Shown: positions 17,127-27,077, counted from the stretch's first letter. The stretch: DNA of 64,000 nucleotides from Hyphomicrobiales bacterium (GCA_026990765.1 JALXCV010000026.1:1-64000), one strand, 5' to 3'. A program made the numbers and translations. The notes: generated by a model not told the origin, from the sequence alone.

Positions 17127-18229
17127 TGTACCACCAGATCAGCCTGAAGTGCGCCAGCGGTCTTTATCGCCTGCAAAATTGCAATTACACCTTTTGGTTT
17201 CAATCCAATACTGTTCAACCCCGAAACAAGCTCATAAAGATCAGTCCCTTCAAATATGGCCAAACTGCCGCCAGTTTCCTTGCCCGATATGAATGTCTGG
17301 GGGGTAATCACGGTCTTGCCATTTGAAAACGGGTTGGGTTGTGAAACTCGCGGATCTTCTGTTACTCGCACAGTCAGATTGCCATGTGTTGCCGCAACTG
17401 TTGAGATTTTCACCTGTGAGCCAATAACAACAGTCCCGGTCCTTTCATCAATGACCACCCGGGCCGGGGCGTCAGGTGTAACTTTCAAATCACCAATTTC
17501 TGCAATGAACCTTATCACTGAAACCTGATTGGGGCGCTTCAGGATGATAGTACGCATATCAACCGGCCAGGCTATGGTTGCACCATATTTTCGCCACCCA
17601 TACCGGTTTATGGTTTTTGAAATTGCATTGGCTGTCTTGAAATCAGGATTGCGCAATTCAAGCATAAGCTTGCTTTTCTTGTAGAAATCTCCGGCAATTT
17701 CTCTTTCGATTATGGCTCCGTTAGGAATTCTGGCGCTGGTTGGAACACCCTGGGTGATACTCTCGGCTGCACCTTGCGTTACAAAGCCGGTTACTGTCAG
17801 CGGTCCTTGAGCTACTGCATAAATCAGCCCATCGGCAGCTTTTAGAGGAGTAAGCACCAAAGAGCCGCCTACAAGTGAGCTGGAATCGCCCAAAGAAGAT
17901 ACATTGACATCAATTTTTGATCCCTTGTGAATAAAGGGGGGCAAGGTTGCCGTTATCATCACACTGGCAACATTCTTTGTCTGGGAGGTGGATTTTTCAT
18001 ATTTGGCACCAAGCTTTTCAAGCATGGATCGCAAAGACTGTTCTGTAAAAGGAGAGTTCCGCAGATTATCACCAGTACCCTGCAAGCCAACCACCAGACC
18101 ATACCCGATAAGCTGGTTTTCCCGGACCCCGTTTATGGTCACTATATCTTTGATACGCACAGCTGACAGCGCATCACCAGCACCTGCAACAAGCAGGAGC
18201 ATCAACAGGAAAAGACCATGACGGTTCAT
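17123..18229 (-). CDS. flgI: Flagellar P-ring protein FlgI
   Basis: A 368-residue periplasmic protein with a signal peptide (about 1-22) and the FlgI start RIKDIVTINGVRENQLIGYGLVVGLQGTGD. Further family motifs are PPFIHKGSKIDVNVSSLGDSSSLVGGSL, RVVIDERTGTVVIG and the end SGLNSIGLKPKGVIAILQAIKTAGALQADLVV. It assembles the P ring in the peptidoglycan with help from FlgA, whose gene precedes it with an ATGA overlap. Confidence 0.96.
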   Translation of the reverse strand: MNRHGLFLLMLLLVAGAGDALSAVRIKDIVTINGVRENQLIGYGLVVGLQGTGDNLRNSPFTEQSLRSMLEKLGAKYEKSTSQTKNVASVMITATLPPFIHKGSKIDVNVSSLGDSSSLVGGSLVLTPLKAADGLIYAVAQGPLTVTGFVTQGAAESITQGVPTSARIPNGAIIEREIAGDFYKKSKLMLELRNPDFKTANAISKTINRYGWRKYGATIAWPVDMRTIILKRPNQVSVIRFIAEIGDLKVTPDAPARVVIDERTGTVVIGSQVKISTVAATHGNLTVRVTEDPRVSQPNPFSNGKTVITPQTFISGKETGGSLAIFEGTDLYELVSGLNSIGLKPKGVIAILQAIKTAGALQADLVVQ

Positions 18230-18690
18230 TTTTTCGGCACCTCAACCGATCCATTTGGTTTGACAACACCCACAACCTGCAGGCCACTATCAATATTGCG
18301 AGTTCGCACAACTTGCCCTGCCTGCCCATTCTGCAAGCAAATAGCCTTGGTCAATATGGTCAGGGCACCTGATGAATATCGCAGCGTAACAATCTGGCCG
18401 CTACGAACAACAAATGCTTCTCTAAGGGCATTTTTAGGTATGGCCCGGCCACTGACCAGGGTCCGGCGGGCAACTTTTCCGATAATATCACCAGCCGATT
18501 TCATCAGATTGGTTCTGGCAACATATCGGTCAACAAATCGGCCATCCCTGAGCATGTCTCCGGTTATTACCTCACCTGGATAAATTGTAACGGCAGGAAC
18601 GGGTAAAATACCAATTGCCAGCCCCTGGTTTATCAATCCAGCAGACAGAAAAACCGTGGCAGTGACTAATATTTTTACCCGGCGTTTCAT
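18226..18690 (-). CDS. flgA: Flagellar P-ring assembly chaperone FlgA
   Basis: A 154-residue periplasmic protein: signal peptide (about 1-25) then a SAF-type domain (VVTIYPGEVITGDMLRDGRFVDR at about 33-55, GKVARRTLVSGRAIPKNALREAF, and GVVKPNGSVEVP at the end). FlgA helps FlgI polymerise into the P ring. The length is that of the short FlgA form. It sits between flgG and flgI with a one-base gap to flgG and an overlap with flgI. Confidence 0.92.
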   Translation of the reverse strand: MKRRVKILVTATVFLSAGLINQGLAIGILPVPAVTIYPGEVITGDMLRDGRFVDRYVARTNLMKSAGDIIGKVARRTLVSGRAIPKNALREAFVVRSGQIVTLRYSSGALTILTKAICLQNGQAGQVVRTRNIDSGLQVVGVVKPNGSVEVPKK

Positions 18691-18691
18691 A

Positions 18692-19480
18692 TTATCTTAT
18701 TCCCTTGGCAACCGTACTTGCCATTTCATCAACTGCCTGAATGACTTTGGAGTTCATCTCATAAGCTCGCTGGGCTGAAATCAGTTCGGTTATTTCCCGC
18801 ACCGGATCAACATTGGAATTTTCCAGATAGCCCTGATTTATCGTGGCAAAACCGGGATCACCGGGAACTCCGCTTATCGGGGAACCTGAAGCTGCGGTTT
18901 CACGAAACAGATTGCCGCCCATGGGATCAAGACCGGCATCATTGGCAAAGCTTGCCAGTTGCAGTTGCCCAAGTTCCTGTAACTGGGTCTGGCCATCAAT
19001 TCGTGCCAGTACCTGACCGGAGCGATTGACAATCACTTCCAGCGCATTTTGCGGAATGGTAATTTCCGGTTGTACCAGATATCCATCAATGGTTACCAGT
19101 TGACCGGTTGCGCTCTTGTTGAAAGTTCCAGCCCTGGTGTAAAGGGTCTCGCCTGATGCACCTGTTATCTTGAACCAGCCATTACCGGTCAGGGCCATGT
19201 CAAGCCGGTTGGAAGTATGAACCAGTGCCCCTTGCATATGCAATTTGCGGATAGCTGCAGAACGCACCCCCAGCCCCAGTAATGCGCCTTCTGGAACAGG
19301 GTTTTGCCCACCACGATTTGCAACCCCGGCAAGCCTTTCAGCCTGATAGATAAGATCGGTAAATTCTGCTCTTGCCCGCTTGAAACCGGTGGTATTTATA
19401 TTGGCAATATTATTGGCAATAACCTCAACATTCAATTGTTGGGCTGCCATTCCTGTTGCTGCAATTGCTAAAGCTCTCAT
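18692..19480 (-). CDS. flgG: Flagellar distal rod protein FlgG
   Basis: A 262-residue rod protein. [40 protein letters not shown] is the classic FlgG start, and the C-terminus [35 protein letters not shown] is the matching rod motif. It forms the distal rod inside the L and P rings. It follows fliE by eight bases and precedes flgA by one base in the flgB-flgC-fliE-flgG-flgA-flgI-motE-flgH-fliL-fliP operon. Confidence 0.96.
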   Translation of the reverse strand: MRALAIAATGMAAQQLNVEVIANNIANINTTGFKRARAEFTDLIYQAERLAGVANRGGQNPVPEGALLGLGVRSAAIRKLHMQGALVHTSNRLDMALTGNGWFKITGASGETLYTRAGTFNKSATGQLVTIDGYLVQPEITIPQNALEVIVNRSGQVLARIDGQTQLQELGQLQLASFANDAGLDPMGGNLFRETAASGSPISGVPGDPGFATINQGYLENSNVDPVREITELISAQRAYEMNSKVIQAVDEMASTVAKGIR

Positions 19481-19488
19481 ATCTAGTC

Positions 19489-19794
19489 CTATATCGCCAT
19501 CCGGGTTATTTCCTGATAGGCAGAAACCACCTTGTCACGCACAGCTATTGTCGTTTGCAAGGCCCGCTCGGCTGCCATGACCTGATCCACCACCTGTTGT
19601 ATTGAAGCCTTGCCGTTTATCCCGGCAATTGCAGTTGCTTCACTTTTATACAGGCTGCTTACAGTTTCAGTTGCCACATTCTTTAAAACTTCATCAAAGC
19701 CGCCGGGCGAAACAGTCTTTGCAGATGAGGTGCCAACAGGTTTTGCCAGATCAATACCTGTCGAACGCCCTGCTGCACTAATAGCATCAATCAA
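19489..19794 (-). CDS. fliE: Flagellar hook-basal body protein FliE
   Basis: A 101-residue protein of normal FliE size with the C-terminal family motif [36 protein letters not shown]. FliE joins the MS ring to the proximal rod and opens the export channel. It sits four bases after flgC, as in most alphaproteobacteria. Confidence 0.93.
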   Translation of the reverse strand: MIDAISAAGRSTGIDLAKPVGTSSAKTVSPGGFDEVLKNVATETVSSLYKSEATAIAGINGKASIQQVVDQVMAAERALQTTIAVRDKVVSAYQEITRMAI

Positions 19795-19798
19795 AACC

Positions 19799-20215
19799 TT
19801 AACTCCTCATCAGATCAAGTGTCATGGAAACCAGTTCGCGAGCCTGTTTGTATATCTGCAAATTTGCCTGATACATGCGGTTTGCCTCTCTCATATCCGC
19901 CATTTCCATCAGCACATTGACATTTGGCAGCTTGACAAACCCGTCCTTGTCGGCAGCTGGGTTTCCAGGGTCAAGTTCAACCCTGAAAGGAGAATGGTCC
20001 ACCCCGTAGCTGGCAACAGAAACAACGGTAGCTCCTGATGCCCGGTCAATTTCACTGGCAAAGCTCAAGGTTTTTCTTGAATATGGATCAGCACCCGGGG
20101 TTGAGCCGGTTGCATTGGCATTGGCAATATTTTGAGAAATGATCAGCAGGCGCTCGGACTGGGCGTGCATGCCAGATGCTGCAATTTTTCCAGGGGCAAG
20201 CAGTGAATCCATCAT
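19799..20215 (-). CDS. flgC: Flagellar proximal rod protein FlgC
   Basis: A 138-residue rod protein with the N-terminal motif [28 protein letters not shown] and the C-terminal [34 protein letters not shown]. It is adjacent to flgB with no gap between the flgB stop and its ATG. Size and both motifs are intact. Confidence 0.95.
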   Translation of the reverse strand: MMDSLLAPGKIAASGMHAQSERLLIISQNIANANATGSTPGADPYSRKTLSFASEIDRASGATVVSVASYGVDHSPFRVELDPGNPAADKDGFVKLPNVNVLMEMADMREANRMYQANLQIYKQARELVSMTLDLMRS

Positions 20216-20599
20216 CTATCCTTTCACTGCCTGCAACAGCATTCTGTGAAATGTCTTAACAATATTGGTGTTGAGTGAATAAGCACGTGCTATTTCACCA
20301 CCCTTCATCAATTCAGCTTCAATTGATACATTGTTACCTGAATGATCAACTTCGCCGGTTTCATTGACCCGAGTGGGGATTGACTGGACACCAGTCTGCC
20401 CCGATACATTCAAATGGCGGCTGTTGGTCATTGTCATGGAACTTGCCTGCGAGTGTAATACACTTGCAAATGGCACAACATCACTGGCCTTGAAGCCGGG
20501 TGTTGCAGCATTGGCAATATTACTGGCTATAACTTTCTGGCGTGCAGCCAGCCATCCGGCCTGTTGTGATGCAATGCGAAAAAGTTGTATATCGCTCAT
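20216..20599 (-). CDS. flgB: Flagellar proximal rod protein FlgB
   Basis: A 127-residue rod protein with QKVIASNIANAATPGFKASDV near residues 21-41 and the C-terminal GNNVSIEAELMKGGEIARAYSLNTNIVKTFHRML. It is the first gene of the ten-gene rod/ring operon. An AGAGGG ribosome site stands four bases before the ATG, and a near-consensus CtrA-type site is seen 21 bp upstream of the start. Confidence 0.95.
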   Translation of the reverse strand: MSDIQLFRIASQQAGWLAARQKVIASNIANAATPGFKASDVVPFASVLHSQASSMTMTNSRHLNVSGQTGVQSIPTRVNETGEVDHSGNNVSIEAELMKGGEIARAYSLNTNIVKTFHRMLLQAVKG

Positions 20600-20619
20600 T
20601 TTACCCTCTGGACATTCCT

Positions 20620-20634
20620 TTACAAAGGGTTAAG
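20620..20634. promoter_or_regulatory. Possible weak CtrA-type site upstream of flgB
   Basis: On the minus strand TTAACCCTTTGTAAA has one mismatch to TTAA-N7-TTAA and lies 21 bp upstream of the flgB start, in front of the rod operon. In an AT-rich intergenic region a one-mismatch hit may be chance. Confidence 0.25.
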
Positions 20635-20670
20635 AAATCAAGCTTGCCTGAAGCTGGAAATATCACCATC

Positions 20671-20788
20671 TGGCGCATGTCGCGTTTGAATGGATTCAAG
20701 CATTCACTTGCAGATATGAGACAGGTCTTGCAAGGCAATGCCGTTCATTTCTGCAAAGTCAATTCAGCTTGACGCTACAGGCGCCAGC
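20671..20788 (+). repeat. 118-nt structured repeat, copy 1
   Basis: This segment recurs in opposite orientation at 45535-45652. Over the 96-nt core (20685-20780) I count nine substitutions and no gaps, about 91% identity. Outer edges pair as TGGCGC / GCGCCA in this copy. Inside, CAGATATGA pairs with TCATTTCTG, bounded by CACTTGC / GCAAAG. It lies upstream of the flgB operon and carries no reading frame shared by the copies. It could be a miniature mobile element, a REP-like repeat or a small RNA. Confidence 0.7.
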
Positions 20789-21068
20789 ATTCAGGATTTT
20801 CTGACTGCAAAATTAATGACTTTTACGGTTTGTAAATCTATTGAACCCATATTGGTGCTGTGACAGAGTTCTGAATACAGACCCGGGCATGAAGCCAGTC
20901 AGTCACATCGGTATAAATCCGATATTTCCAAAAAATCAAAAATTGTAATCGCATTGTCTGTAACGATGATGGCCGTTTTTGTGGCTGCGTATCTGCTGCA
21001 TGACGCCCAGATTTTCAAATTCGGCATTCATACTGGATAATCAGGCATGCTTGATTAGGAGTAATCTC
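20789..21068. other. Intergenic stretch, no confident gene
   Basis: Between the repeat and the small secreted-protein gene no well-started gene is seen. One plus-strand frame, open to about 21042, would encode a single hydrophobic helix (KIVIALSVTMMAVFVAAYLL), but its only ATGs have no ribosome site, so it may be a remnant or chance. Confidence 0.3.
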
Positions 21069-21314
21069 ATGTTGTCTTTTGGCAGTATCGCTTTGTCTAT
21101 AGCTTTGGCCCCTGTAATATTATCTGAACCAAAGATCGAGCCACCCACACAACCACCTTCTGCTTATGGCCCGCTGGTTGTTGAAATAGTCATCAAATGT
21201 CCATCCACTGGAGAAGGAATCATTTCTTATTCAAGGCTGGACAGCAAATACTGTACGCCTGATCAAAGCTGTTACTCACAATTGTATCAGGCAAAAAACA
21301 AAACCTGCAAATAA
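21069..21314 (+). CDS. Small secreted cysteine-containing protein, unknown
   Basis: The ATG at 21069 has an AGGAG site seven bases upstream, giving 81 residues; the longer ORF start is not supported. A hydrophobic N-terminus (MLSFGSIALSIALAPVIL) looks like a signal or anchor. A Pro-rich stretch (EPPTQPPSAYGP) follows, then a short domain with four Cys (IKCPSTG, KYCTPDQSCYSQ, KTCK), perhaps two disulfides. It is 30 bp upstream of the diguanylate cyclase and may share its transcript. I do not recognise the family. Confidence 0.5.
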   Translation: MLSFGSIALSIALAPVILSEPKIEPPTQPPSAYGPLVVEIVIKCPSTGEGIISYSRLDSKYCTPDQSCYSQLYQAKNKTCK

Positions 21315-21344
21315 ACATTGCCTGCCAACAATTTTAAGGGATGA

Positions 21345-22415
21345 GTGACGAATAATATGGTCAACAGTCAAATAGTTTTCAATGACAATGCCAAAAATCT
21401 CAGCGAAGAATATGTGCATTCTGTCAAGCTTGCCGGCGAGGTTTTCAAACTGGTGGAAGAACACATCACACCTCCCAACCCGAAAACCTATGATCTGTGG
21501 TACAATTACCTTGAAGGCAGCAACAAAAAGCTGACCCAACAGGTTGAAATTATTACCAGAAAGGGCAAAAAGCTTAATGAAGAAGATATAAATCTCATTC
21601 ATCAGGCATGTCTGGATGATAAGGATAATTGTTCCAAAAACGCTGAGAAAACGGGTCAGGAACTGGAAGCTGCATGTAAAAAACTGATGAATCTGCTAAA
21701 TAGTCATATTGAGCAGAATGATGGTTATGCCGACTGTCTGGTTGAAGCCAACAAGAAGCTGAATGCAAATCCAACACCTGAAAACCTGAAGGAAGTCGTT
21801 CATACCCTGATTGTTGACAACAGGAAAATGGCCAAGAAGTCAGCTGCCCTGAATTCGCAACTTGCTGAATCGACAGCCCGTCTGAATGAACTGAACCAGG
21901 ACCTGGCCAAGGCACGGGCCAATGAGCTGACAGATGCTCTGACACTTATTGGCAACCGCAAATGCTTTGATCAGGAGTTGGAAAAAAACCTGGAACTGGC
22001 AAAGAAAAAAGGTCACAAATTCTCGCTCATCATAGCTGACCTTGATCATTTCAAACGGATAAATGACACTTTTGGCCACCCGGTTGGCGATGCCATATTG
22101 AAGCTGTTTGCGCGCCTGATGACCAAGAACATCAAAGGTCGTGATGTAGTTGCCAGATATGGCGGTGAGGAGTTTGCACTGATCCTGCCGGAAACAGATG
22201 TTGATGGCTCAATTCAACTGGCCGAACAGATAAGACAGGAACTTGCTTCCCAGGAATTGCAAGTTACCAAGGACCGGACTCCGGTTGGCAAGGTAACAGC
22301 TTCATTTGGCGTTGCCCAATTCATGTATGGCGATAATGCAATGACAATTCTTGCCAGAGCCGACCGGCGTTTATACCAGGCTAAAGAAAATGGAAGAAAC
22401 CAGGTAGCAGCTTAA
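21345..22415 (+). CDS. GGDEF diguanylate cyclase
   Basis: A 356-residue soluble protein starting at GTG (AAGG site five bases upstream). The N-terminal half is helical and uncharacterised, with a coiled coil (about 160-190) leading into a GGDEF domain at about 195-350: [32 protein letters not shown] and the active-site [12 protein letters not shown]. It should make c-di-GMP from two GTP. The inhibitory RxxD site expected just before GGEEF reads KGRD, so classic product inhibition is probably lost. No membrane segment is seen. Its place inside the flagellar cluster suggests a role in the motile-to-sessile switch. Confidence 0.9.
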   Translation: MTNNMVNSQIVFNDNAKNLSEEYVHSVKLAGEVFKLVEEHITPPNPKTYDLWYNYLEGSNKKLTQQVEIITRKGKKLNEEDINLIHQACLDDKDNCSKNAEKTGQELEAACKKLMNLLNSHIEQNDGYADCLVEANKKLNANPTPENLKEVVHTLIVDNRKMAKKSAALNSQLAESTARLNELNQDLAKARANELTDALTLIGNRKCFDQELEKNLELAKKKGHKFSLIIADLDHFKRINDTFGHPVGDAILKLFARLMTKNIKGRDVVARYGGEEFALILPETDVDGSIQLAEQIRQELASQELQVTKDRTPVGKVTASFGVAQFMYGDNAMTILARADRRLYQAKENGRNQVAA

Positions 22416-22512
22416 AATCAAAAAAACATGCCAAAGACCATCCCCCCCATTTGGTATGTATAGGGTCGGATTGCCCATTAAAGCAGTCCGGCCCGCCTTC
22501 AGGAGATACCCA

Positions 22513-24744
22513 ATGTCTAATTTGTTGCCATCACTCAACAATTTTAAAATAACCAGGAAGCTGATCATATCCCTGATCATTCCGATAACAGCACTTGCAA
22601 TTATGGGTTCAATGTTATCATGGAACGAATATGTAAAATATTCAAAGATGAACCGGTTGCAGAAAATAGTGACACTGGCTCCATCCATCAACGGACTTAT
22701 CCATGAAATGCAAAAAGAACGTGGACTTTCTGCCGGATTTATCGGCAGCAAAGGCCAGCAGAACATGGCAAAAAGGCTTTCGGCCCAAAGATTGGACACA
22801 GACACCAAATACCAGCAACTGACCAAAGCTGTAGCCGAATTTGACCGGACCGGTTATGGCAAAAAATTCTCGGAACTTCTGGACAACGCCATGGCGGAGC
22901 TTGAAAAGCTTTCTGCCAGTCGCACCCGTATTTCCCGCCTTGATATGACCAGCATGGCAATGGCACGCTATTATAGCGGTACAATTGAAAGCCTGCTGAA
23001 AACCGTAAGGCACATGGCACTGCTTAGTGACAATGCCCAGATACTCGGCAAAGTGATCAGCTATACCAGCTTGATGCAGGCCAAGGAGTTCGCCGGTCAG
23101 GAAAGGGCCATGGGTGCTGCAGGTTTTGCGGCAAAAAAATTCGATGCAAAAATTCATCAAAAGTTCATTTCACTGATTGCCGAACAACAATCAGCGATCA
23201 GGGCTTTCAGGCAGTTTGCAACACCTGCCCAATTGTCATTATATGACAATGAGATGCAATCCAAAGACATATCCAAATTCAATCAGATGCGCAAAATCGC
23301 TGTCAATAGCGCCTACCAGCCAGATTACAGCAGCAATATTGCAGCTTCAGACTGGTTCGATATAGCAACCAGAAAAATCAATCGCCTTAAAACTGTCGAA
23401 GACAAGCTGTCTGCAGATATTCTTGAACTGTCCAAAGCATTCGCTGCAAAATCATTTACAAAGCTTTTGACTACAACTGTCAGTATTTTCATCATCCTCG
23501 CTATTGCCATAATCCTGTCAGCATATATTTCTCGCTCAATCTCCTGTCCAATTCAGAAAATCACCCGGACAATGAAGCTTCTGGCTGCTGATGATCTTGA
23601 AATTACAGTTGATGGCACTGACCGCAAGGATGAGATTGGAGAAATGGCCAAGGCTGTTCAGGTATTTCGTGAAAATGCCATTCACAACCAAAAGCTGGAA
23701 GCTGAACAGGCAAGACAGGAACAGGAAAAAGCTGAAGAAACAGCCCAGAGAGCCAGACGAAATGAAGCCAGGGCAGCAGAGCGCAAATTGGTGGCTGACA
23801 GTTTTGCCAGGGCAATGTCTGCCATCTCTGCCAAGGATTTAAGCTACCGTATTACCGAAGAATTCCCCAAGGCTGACCAGAAACTGAAAAATGATTTCAA
23901 CAATTCAGTTAGCCAACTCGCCATGACAATAGATCAGATCGGCATAGAAACAGCCAAAATCCTTGATGGTTCCAGCGAAATACACCAATCTGCCAGCAAC
24001 CTTGCCAGAGACACCGAGCAACAGGCAGCAGCCATAGAAGAAACAGCTGCGGCCATGGAAGAAACCACTGTTGCCATGAAGACCTCCACGCAAAGCGCCA
24101 GAGATGCTGGTGATCTTGTGGCCCAAACCAAGATCAGCGCTGTGGCTTCCGGCAAGGTGGTAAATGAAGCCATCGCAGCCATTGACCGGATAGAAAAATC
24201 CTCAACAGAAATTGCCAATATTATCGGGACAATTGACTCTATAGCGTTCCAGACCAACCTTCTGGCTCTCAATGCCGGCGTTGAAGCTGCCAGGGCCGGT
24301 GAAGCCGGGCGCGGTTTTGCTGTCGTTGCCCAGGAAGTTCGTGAACTGGCCCAGCTTTCTGCAGGCGCTGCCAAGGAGATAACCAGGCTTATTTCCACTT
24401 CTTCTGACAATGTCAAAACCGGCGTTCATCTGGTGCACAAGACCGGTCAATCACTAAACCAGATAGTTGAAGAAGTCTCCAGGGTTTCTGAACATGTCAA
24501 TTCAATCGTTGCTGCTGCCAGTGAACAGTCCATCGGTTTGCAGGAAATAAACCAGTCGGTAAACCGGATTGATCAGGGTATTCAGCAAAATGCAGCCATG
24601 TCCGAACAATCGACAACTGCCAGTTACCGGTTGAAAGAGGAAGTCATGATAATTGACAACATGCTCAAGGAGTTCCGCACCAAGCCAGATAATGACAGCA
24701 AAACCGGTTCCTCAGCCATGGCTGCCAGCCCGGTGGCCGCATAG
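22513..24744 (+). CDS. Methyl-accepting chemotaxis protein with NIT (nitrate/nitrite-sensing) domain
   Basis: An AGGAGA site six bases before ATG 22513 sets the start, giving 743 residues. Order: membrane helix (about 16-36), periplasmic helical NIT domain (about 45-310, with [20 protein letters not shown]), second helix (about 318-338), HAMP ([21 protein letters not shown]), coiled coil, and a signalling domain whose tip reads [23 protein letters not shown] domains sense nitrate or nitrite. It should feed CheA/CheW, and with the nos cluster in the same window it suggests taxis toward nitrogen oxides. The C-terminus lacks a CheR-docking pentapeptide. Confidence 0.9.
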   Translation: MSNLLPSLNNFKITRKLIISLIIPITALAIMGSMLSWNEYVKYSKMNRLQKIVTLAPSINGLIHEMQKERGLSAGFIGSKGQQNMAKRLSAQRLDTDTKYQQLTKAVAEFDRTGYGKKFSELLDNAMAELEKLSASRTRISRLDMTSMAMARYYSGTIESLLKTVRHMALLSDNAQILGKVISYTSLMQAKEFAGQERAMGAAGFAAKKFDAKIHQKFISLIAEQQSAIRAFRQFATPAQLSLYDNEMQSKDISKFNQMRKIAVNSAYQPDYSSNIAASDWFDIATRKINRLKTVEDKLSADILELSKAFAAKSFTKLLTTTVSIFIILAIAIILSAYISRSISCPIQKITRTMKLLAADDLEITVDGTDRKDEIGEMAKAVQVFRENAIHNQKLEAEQARQEQEKAEETAQRARRNEARAAERKLVADSFARAMSAISAKDLSYRITEEFPKADQKLKNDFNNSVSQLAMTIDQIGIETAKILDGSSEIHQSASNLARDTEQQAAAIEETAAAMEETTVAMKTSTQSARDAGDLVAQTKISAVASGKVVNEAIAAIDRIEKSSTEIANIIGTIDSIAFQTNLLALNAGVEAARAGEAGRGFAVVAQEVRELAQLSAGAAKEITRLISTSSDNVKTGVHLVHKTGQSLNQIVEEVSRVSEHVNSIVAAASEQSIGLQEINQSVNRIDQGIQQNAAMSEQSTTASYRLKEEVMIIDNMLKEFRTKPDNDSKTGSSAMAASPVAA

Positions 24745-24930
24745 GCTGCAAATGTAGTTTCTTCTGATGAATGAAATCAGTGTTGCCCCACCATGCAAAC
24801 TGGCCAAGCTGACCGGATCAAGGCGATGGCTGTTGCCGCAATGGCTACACTTGAACACCAGTTCATCACCGCGATCAATAATGTCTGAAAGGCTCATCCT
24901 GTCAAATATGTTGCCATTGATGGTTTGCAT
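24712..24930 (-). CDS. Small zinc-ribbon-like protein in the fliI operon
   Basis: A 72-residue protein with two paired cysteines (CSHCGNSH and CSLCGHRAG), spaced to bind one zinc in a ribbon. The ATG lies seven bases after the fliI stop with an AGG site, so it is probably cotranslated with flgF-fliI. Its 3' end overlaps the convergent chemoreceptor gene by 33 bp. Function unknown; the pattern would fit a protein- or nucleic acid-binding adaptor. Confidence 0.6.
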   Translation of the reverse strand: MQTINGNIFDRMSLSDIIDRGDELVFKCSHCGNSHRLDPVSLASLHGGATLISFIRRNYICSLCGHRAGSHG

Positions 24931-24937
24931 GGAAAGC

Positions 24938-26320
24938 CTAATTATTCTGTGAATTGCTGTTGGTTAGCACCTTGGAAAGCTCGGCAAAAACATCGCAATA
25001 AGCAGGACTGTCAAGATTTTGCTGCATGGTCTCATAGACACCGGGAACCCATGTTATTGCCTGATCAAGTTCTGGATCAACACCTGATTTATAGCCGCCT
25101 ATCAAACGCAAATCACGGGTATCTTCATATCGTGAAATGAATGAGCGCAACATCAATACCAGCTTTTCCTGTTCAGCTGTCCAGGCATGTCGGGCAAGAC
25201 GCGACACTGATGACAGTATATTAACTGCAGGATAACGGCCCTGTTCAGCTATGGTTCGATCCAGGACAATATGACCATCCAGAGTACCGCGAATATTGTC
25301 TGCCACCGGATCATTATGATCATCGCCATCAACCAGAACCGAGAAAAAGGCGGTTATTGCACCTTTGCCATTATCGCTGGTTCCAGCCCGTTCCAGCAAT
25401 TTGGGCATTTCAGAAAATACCCCGGGGGGATAACCACGCGATACCGGGGCTTCTCCTGCTGCCAGCAATACATCGCGTGACGCATGGGCAAACCGGGTTA
25501 TTGAATCCACAATCAGCAAAACATGCTCACCGCGATCACGAAAGAATTCGGCAATTGTCAGGGCAACTTTGGGTGCCATCCGCCGCATCATTGCACTTTC
25601 ATCACTGGTTGATACCACGCCAATGGTCTTGGCATTATTATCGCCAATTGCATCTTCAATAAATTCACGAACCTCACGTCCGCGCTCACCCACCAGTGCA
25701 AAAACCACCCGGTCAAAACCTTCAGAACGGGCCAGCATTGCCAGAAATGTTGATTTTCCAACCCCGGAGCCGGCAAAAACCCCGATACGCTGGCCCTGGC
25801 ACATCGGCGTGAACAGATCGACTACCTTAACACCAGTATGGATAGGCGTATTTATTCTTGCCCGCTTCATTGCATCTGGCGGGGCGCGGTCAACTTTCAC
25901 TTCCTGCAATCCCTGCACCAGCTCACCTGCACCATCAATCGGATTTCCCAGCGAGTTGATAATACGTCCTGACCAGCTCACATCAGGCCGCAAAGTGAAT
26001 ATCCCCTTCTGCCAGACCTGCATTCCAAGGCAAATATCAATATTGGCCTGAAAGGATTTCACTACCACACTGTCCATGTCAATTCTGACAATCTGGCCAA
26101 TCTGGTCCTTGCCATCAATACAAACCGTGACGCATTCACCCAGGCGCACAAATTTTGACAGCCCTGAAACCCTATACCATGATGATGATATTTCACTGAC
26201 CAACCCCATTGCCTTGCAGACAGGACCGGCCTCAACCGCTTTTTTTACACTGGTGCGCAACAACTCCAGGCGGTTCACATTCTCACTTGTTGGGGATACA
26301 TGCTCCAGGCCAGACATCAT
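24938..26320 (-). CDS. fliI: Flagellar export ATPase FliI
   Basis: A 460-residue F1-type ATPase. Walker A is GVFAGSGVGKSTFLAMLAR (about 170-188), Walker B sits at HVLLIVDSITRFAHA, and GRYPAVNILSSVSRL is the conserved C-terminal part. It energises export of hook and filament subunits and is restrained by FliH; the only FliH candidate is at 9.6 kb. It follows flgF by 31 bp. The start MM may use either Met. Confidence 0.95.
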   Translation of the reverse strand: MMSGLEHVSPTSENVNRLELLRTSVKKAVEAGPVCKAMGLVSEISSSWYRVSGLSKFVRLGECVTVCIDGKDQIGQIVRIDMDSVVVKSFQANIDICLGMQVWQKGIFTLRPDVSWSGRIINSLGNPIDGAGELVQGLQEVKVDRAPPDAMKRARINTPIHTGVKVVDLFTPMCQGQRIGVFAGSGVGKSTFLAMLARSEGFDRVVFALVGERGREVREFIEDAIGDNNAKTIGVVSTSDESAMMRRMAPKVALTIAEFFRDRGEHVLLIVDSITRFAHASRDVLLAAGEAPVSRGYPPGVFSEMPKLLERAGTSDNGKGAITAFFSVLVDGDDHNDPVADNIRGTLDGHIVLDRTIAEQGRYPAVNILSSVSRLARHAWTAEQEKLVLMLRSFISRYEDTRDLRLIGGYKSGVDPELDQAITWVPGVYETMQQNLDSPAYCDVFAELSKVLTNSNSQNN

Positions 26321-26351
26321 GCAATATTGATATTGTTTTCAGTTTCAGTCA

Positions 26352-27077
26352 TTACCGCCCGGCCCCCAGTGTCTTGATCGCATCAACCGCAGTTCGTTCA
26401 CTATCAGCTGTAAAGGAATTGAGCATATCAAAGGTTCTGGTGATCTTGATAAGCCGGGACATCTCCATAATGGCATTGACATTTGACTGTTCGATAAACC
26501 CTTGCAGCAACCCGACTTTGCCAAAATCAATTATACCGACCGGCTCCTTGTCAGGAATAACGCTTGAAGTATCAAACCGCGTCAGTCTGGCATCCTTGTC
26601 TATGGCAAACAGACCTATGGCACCGGACTGTTTTCCCGCCTGTGAAATCATCCCGTCCCTGGCAATCACCGGCTTGCCGCCTTTGGGATCAAGCTGTATC
26701 GCAGAACCGCCAACATCAAGTACCGGATATCCGGTTATTGTCATCAATTCCCCAGTTGGCATCAGCTGCAATCGGCCATCGCGTGTATAAACTGTTCCAT
26801 TGGGAGACTGTACCGCCATCCAGGCTTTTCCCTGTACAGCAACATCAAGTGGATTGCCGGTTTTGACCAGAGGGCCAGCTTGCCTTGTAATATAGGTGCC
26901 GCGATCCCTTGAAAAGGTCACAGGCTGAGGACCTGTTCTGGAAATTACCGATGAAAAGCTGGTTGCTTCTGCCCGAAACCCGGCAGTGCGGGAATTTGCT
27001 ATATTATTGGCTATTGAATCAAGCTGCTTTGCCAGCGCCAACTGACCTGAAACTGCAACCGGAAAACTTACTTTCAT
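26352..27077 (-). CDS. flgF: Flagellar proximal rod protein FlgF
   Basis: A 241-residue rod protein of the FlgF branch: QLDSIANNIANSRTAGFRAEATSF near the start, GRLQLMPTGELMTITGYPVLD in the middle, and QSNVNAIMEMSRLIKITRTFDMLNSF at the end. flgF followed by fliI is the usual rhizobial arrangement. It starts six bases after the DUF1217 gene. Confidence 0.93.
   Translation of the reverse strand: MKVSFPVAVSGQLALAKQLDSIANNIANSRTAGFRAEATSFSSVISRTGPQPVTFSRDRGTYITRQAGPLVKTGNPLDVAVQGKAWMAVQSPNGTVYTRDGRLQLMPTGELMTITGYPVLDVGGSAIQLDPKGGKPVIARDGMISQAGKQSGAIGLFAIDKDARLTRFDTSSVIPDKEPVGIIDFGKVGLLQGFIEQSNVNAIMEMSRLIKITRTFDMLNSFTADSERTAVDAIKTLGAGR

Noticed and set aside
20979-21068. N-terminal extension of the small secreted protein (ORF start at 20979)
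   Set aside because: The extension has no ribosome site, while the ATG at 21069 has AGGAG at seven bases and opens a signal-like helix.
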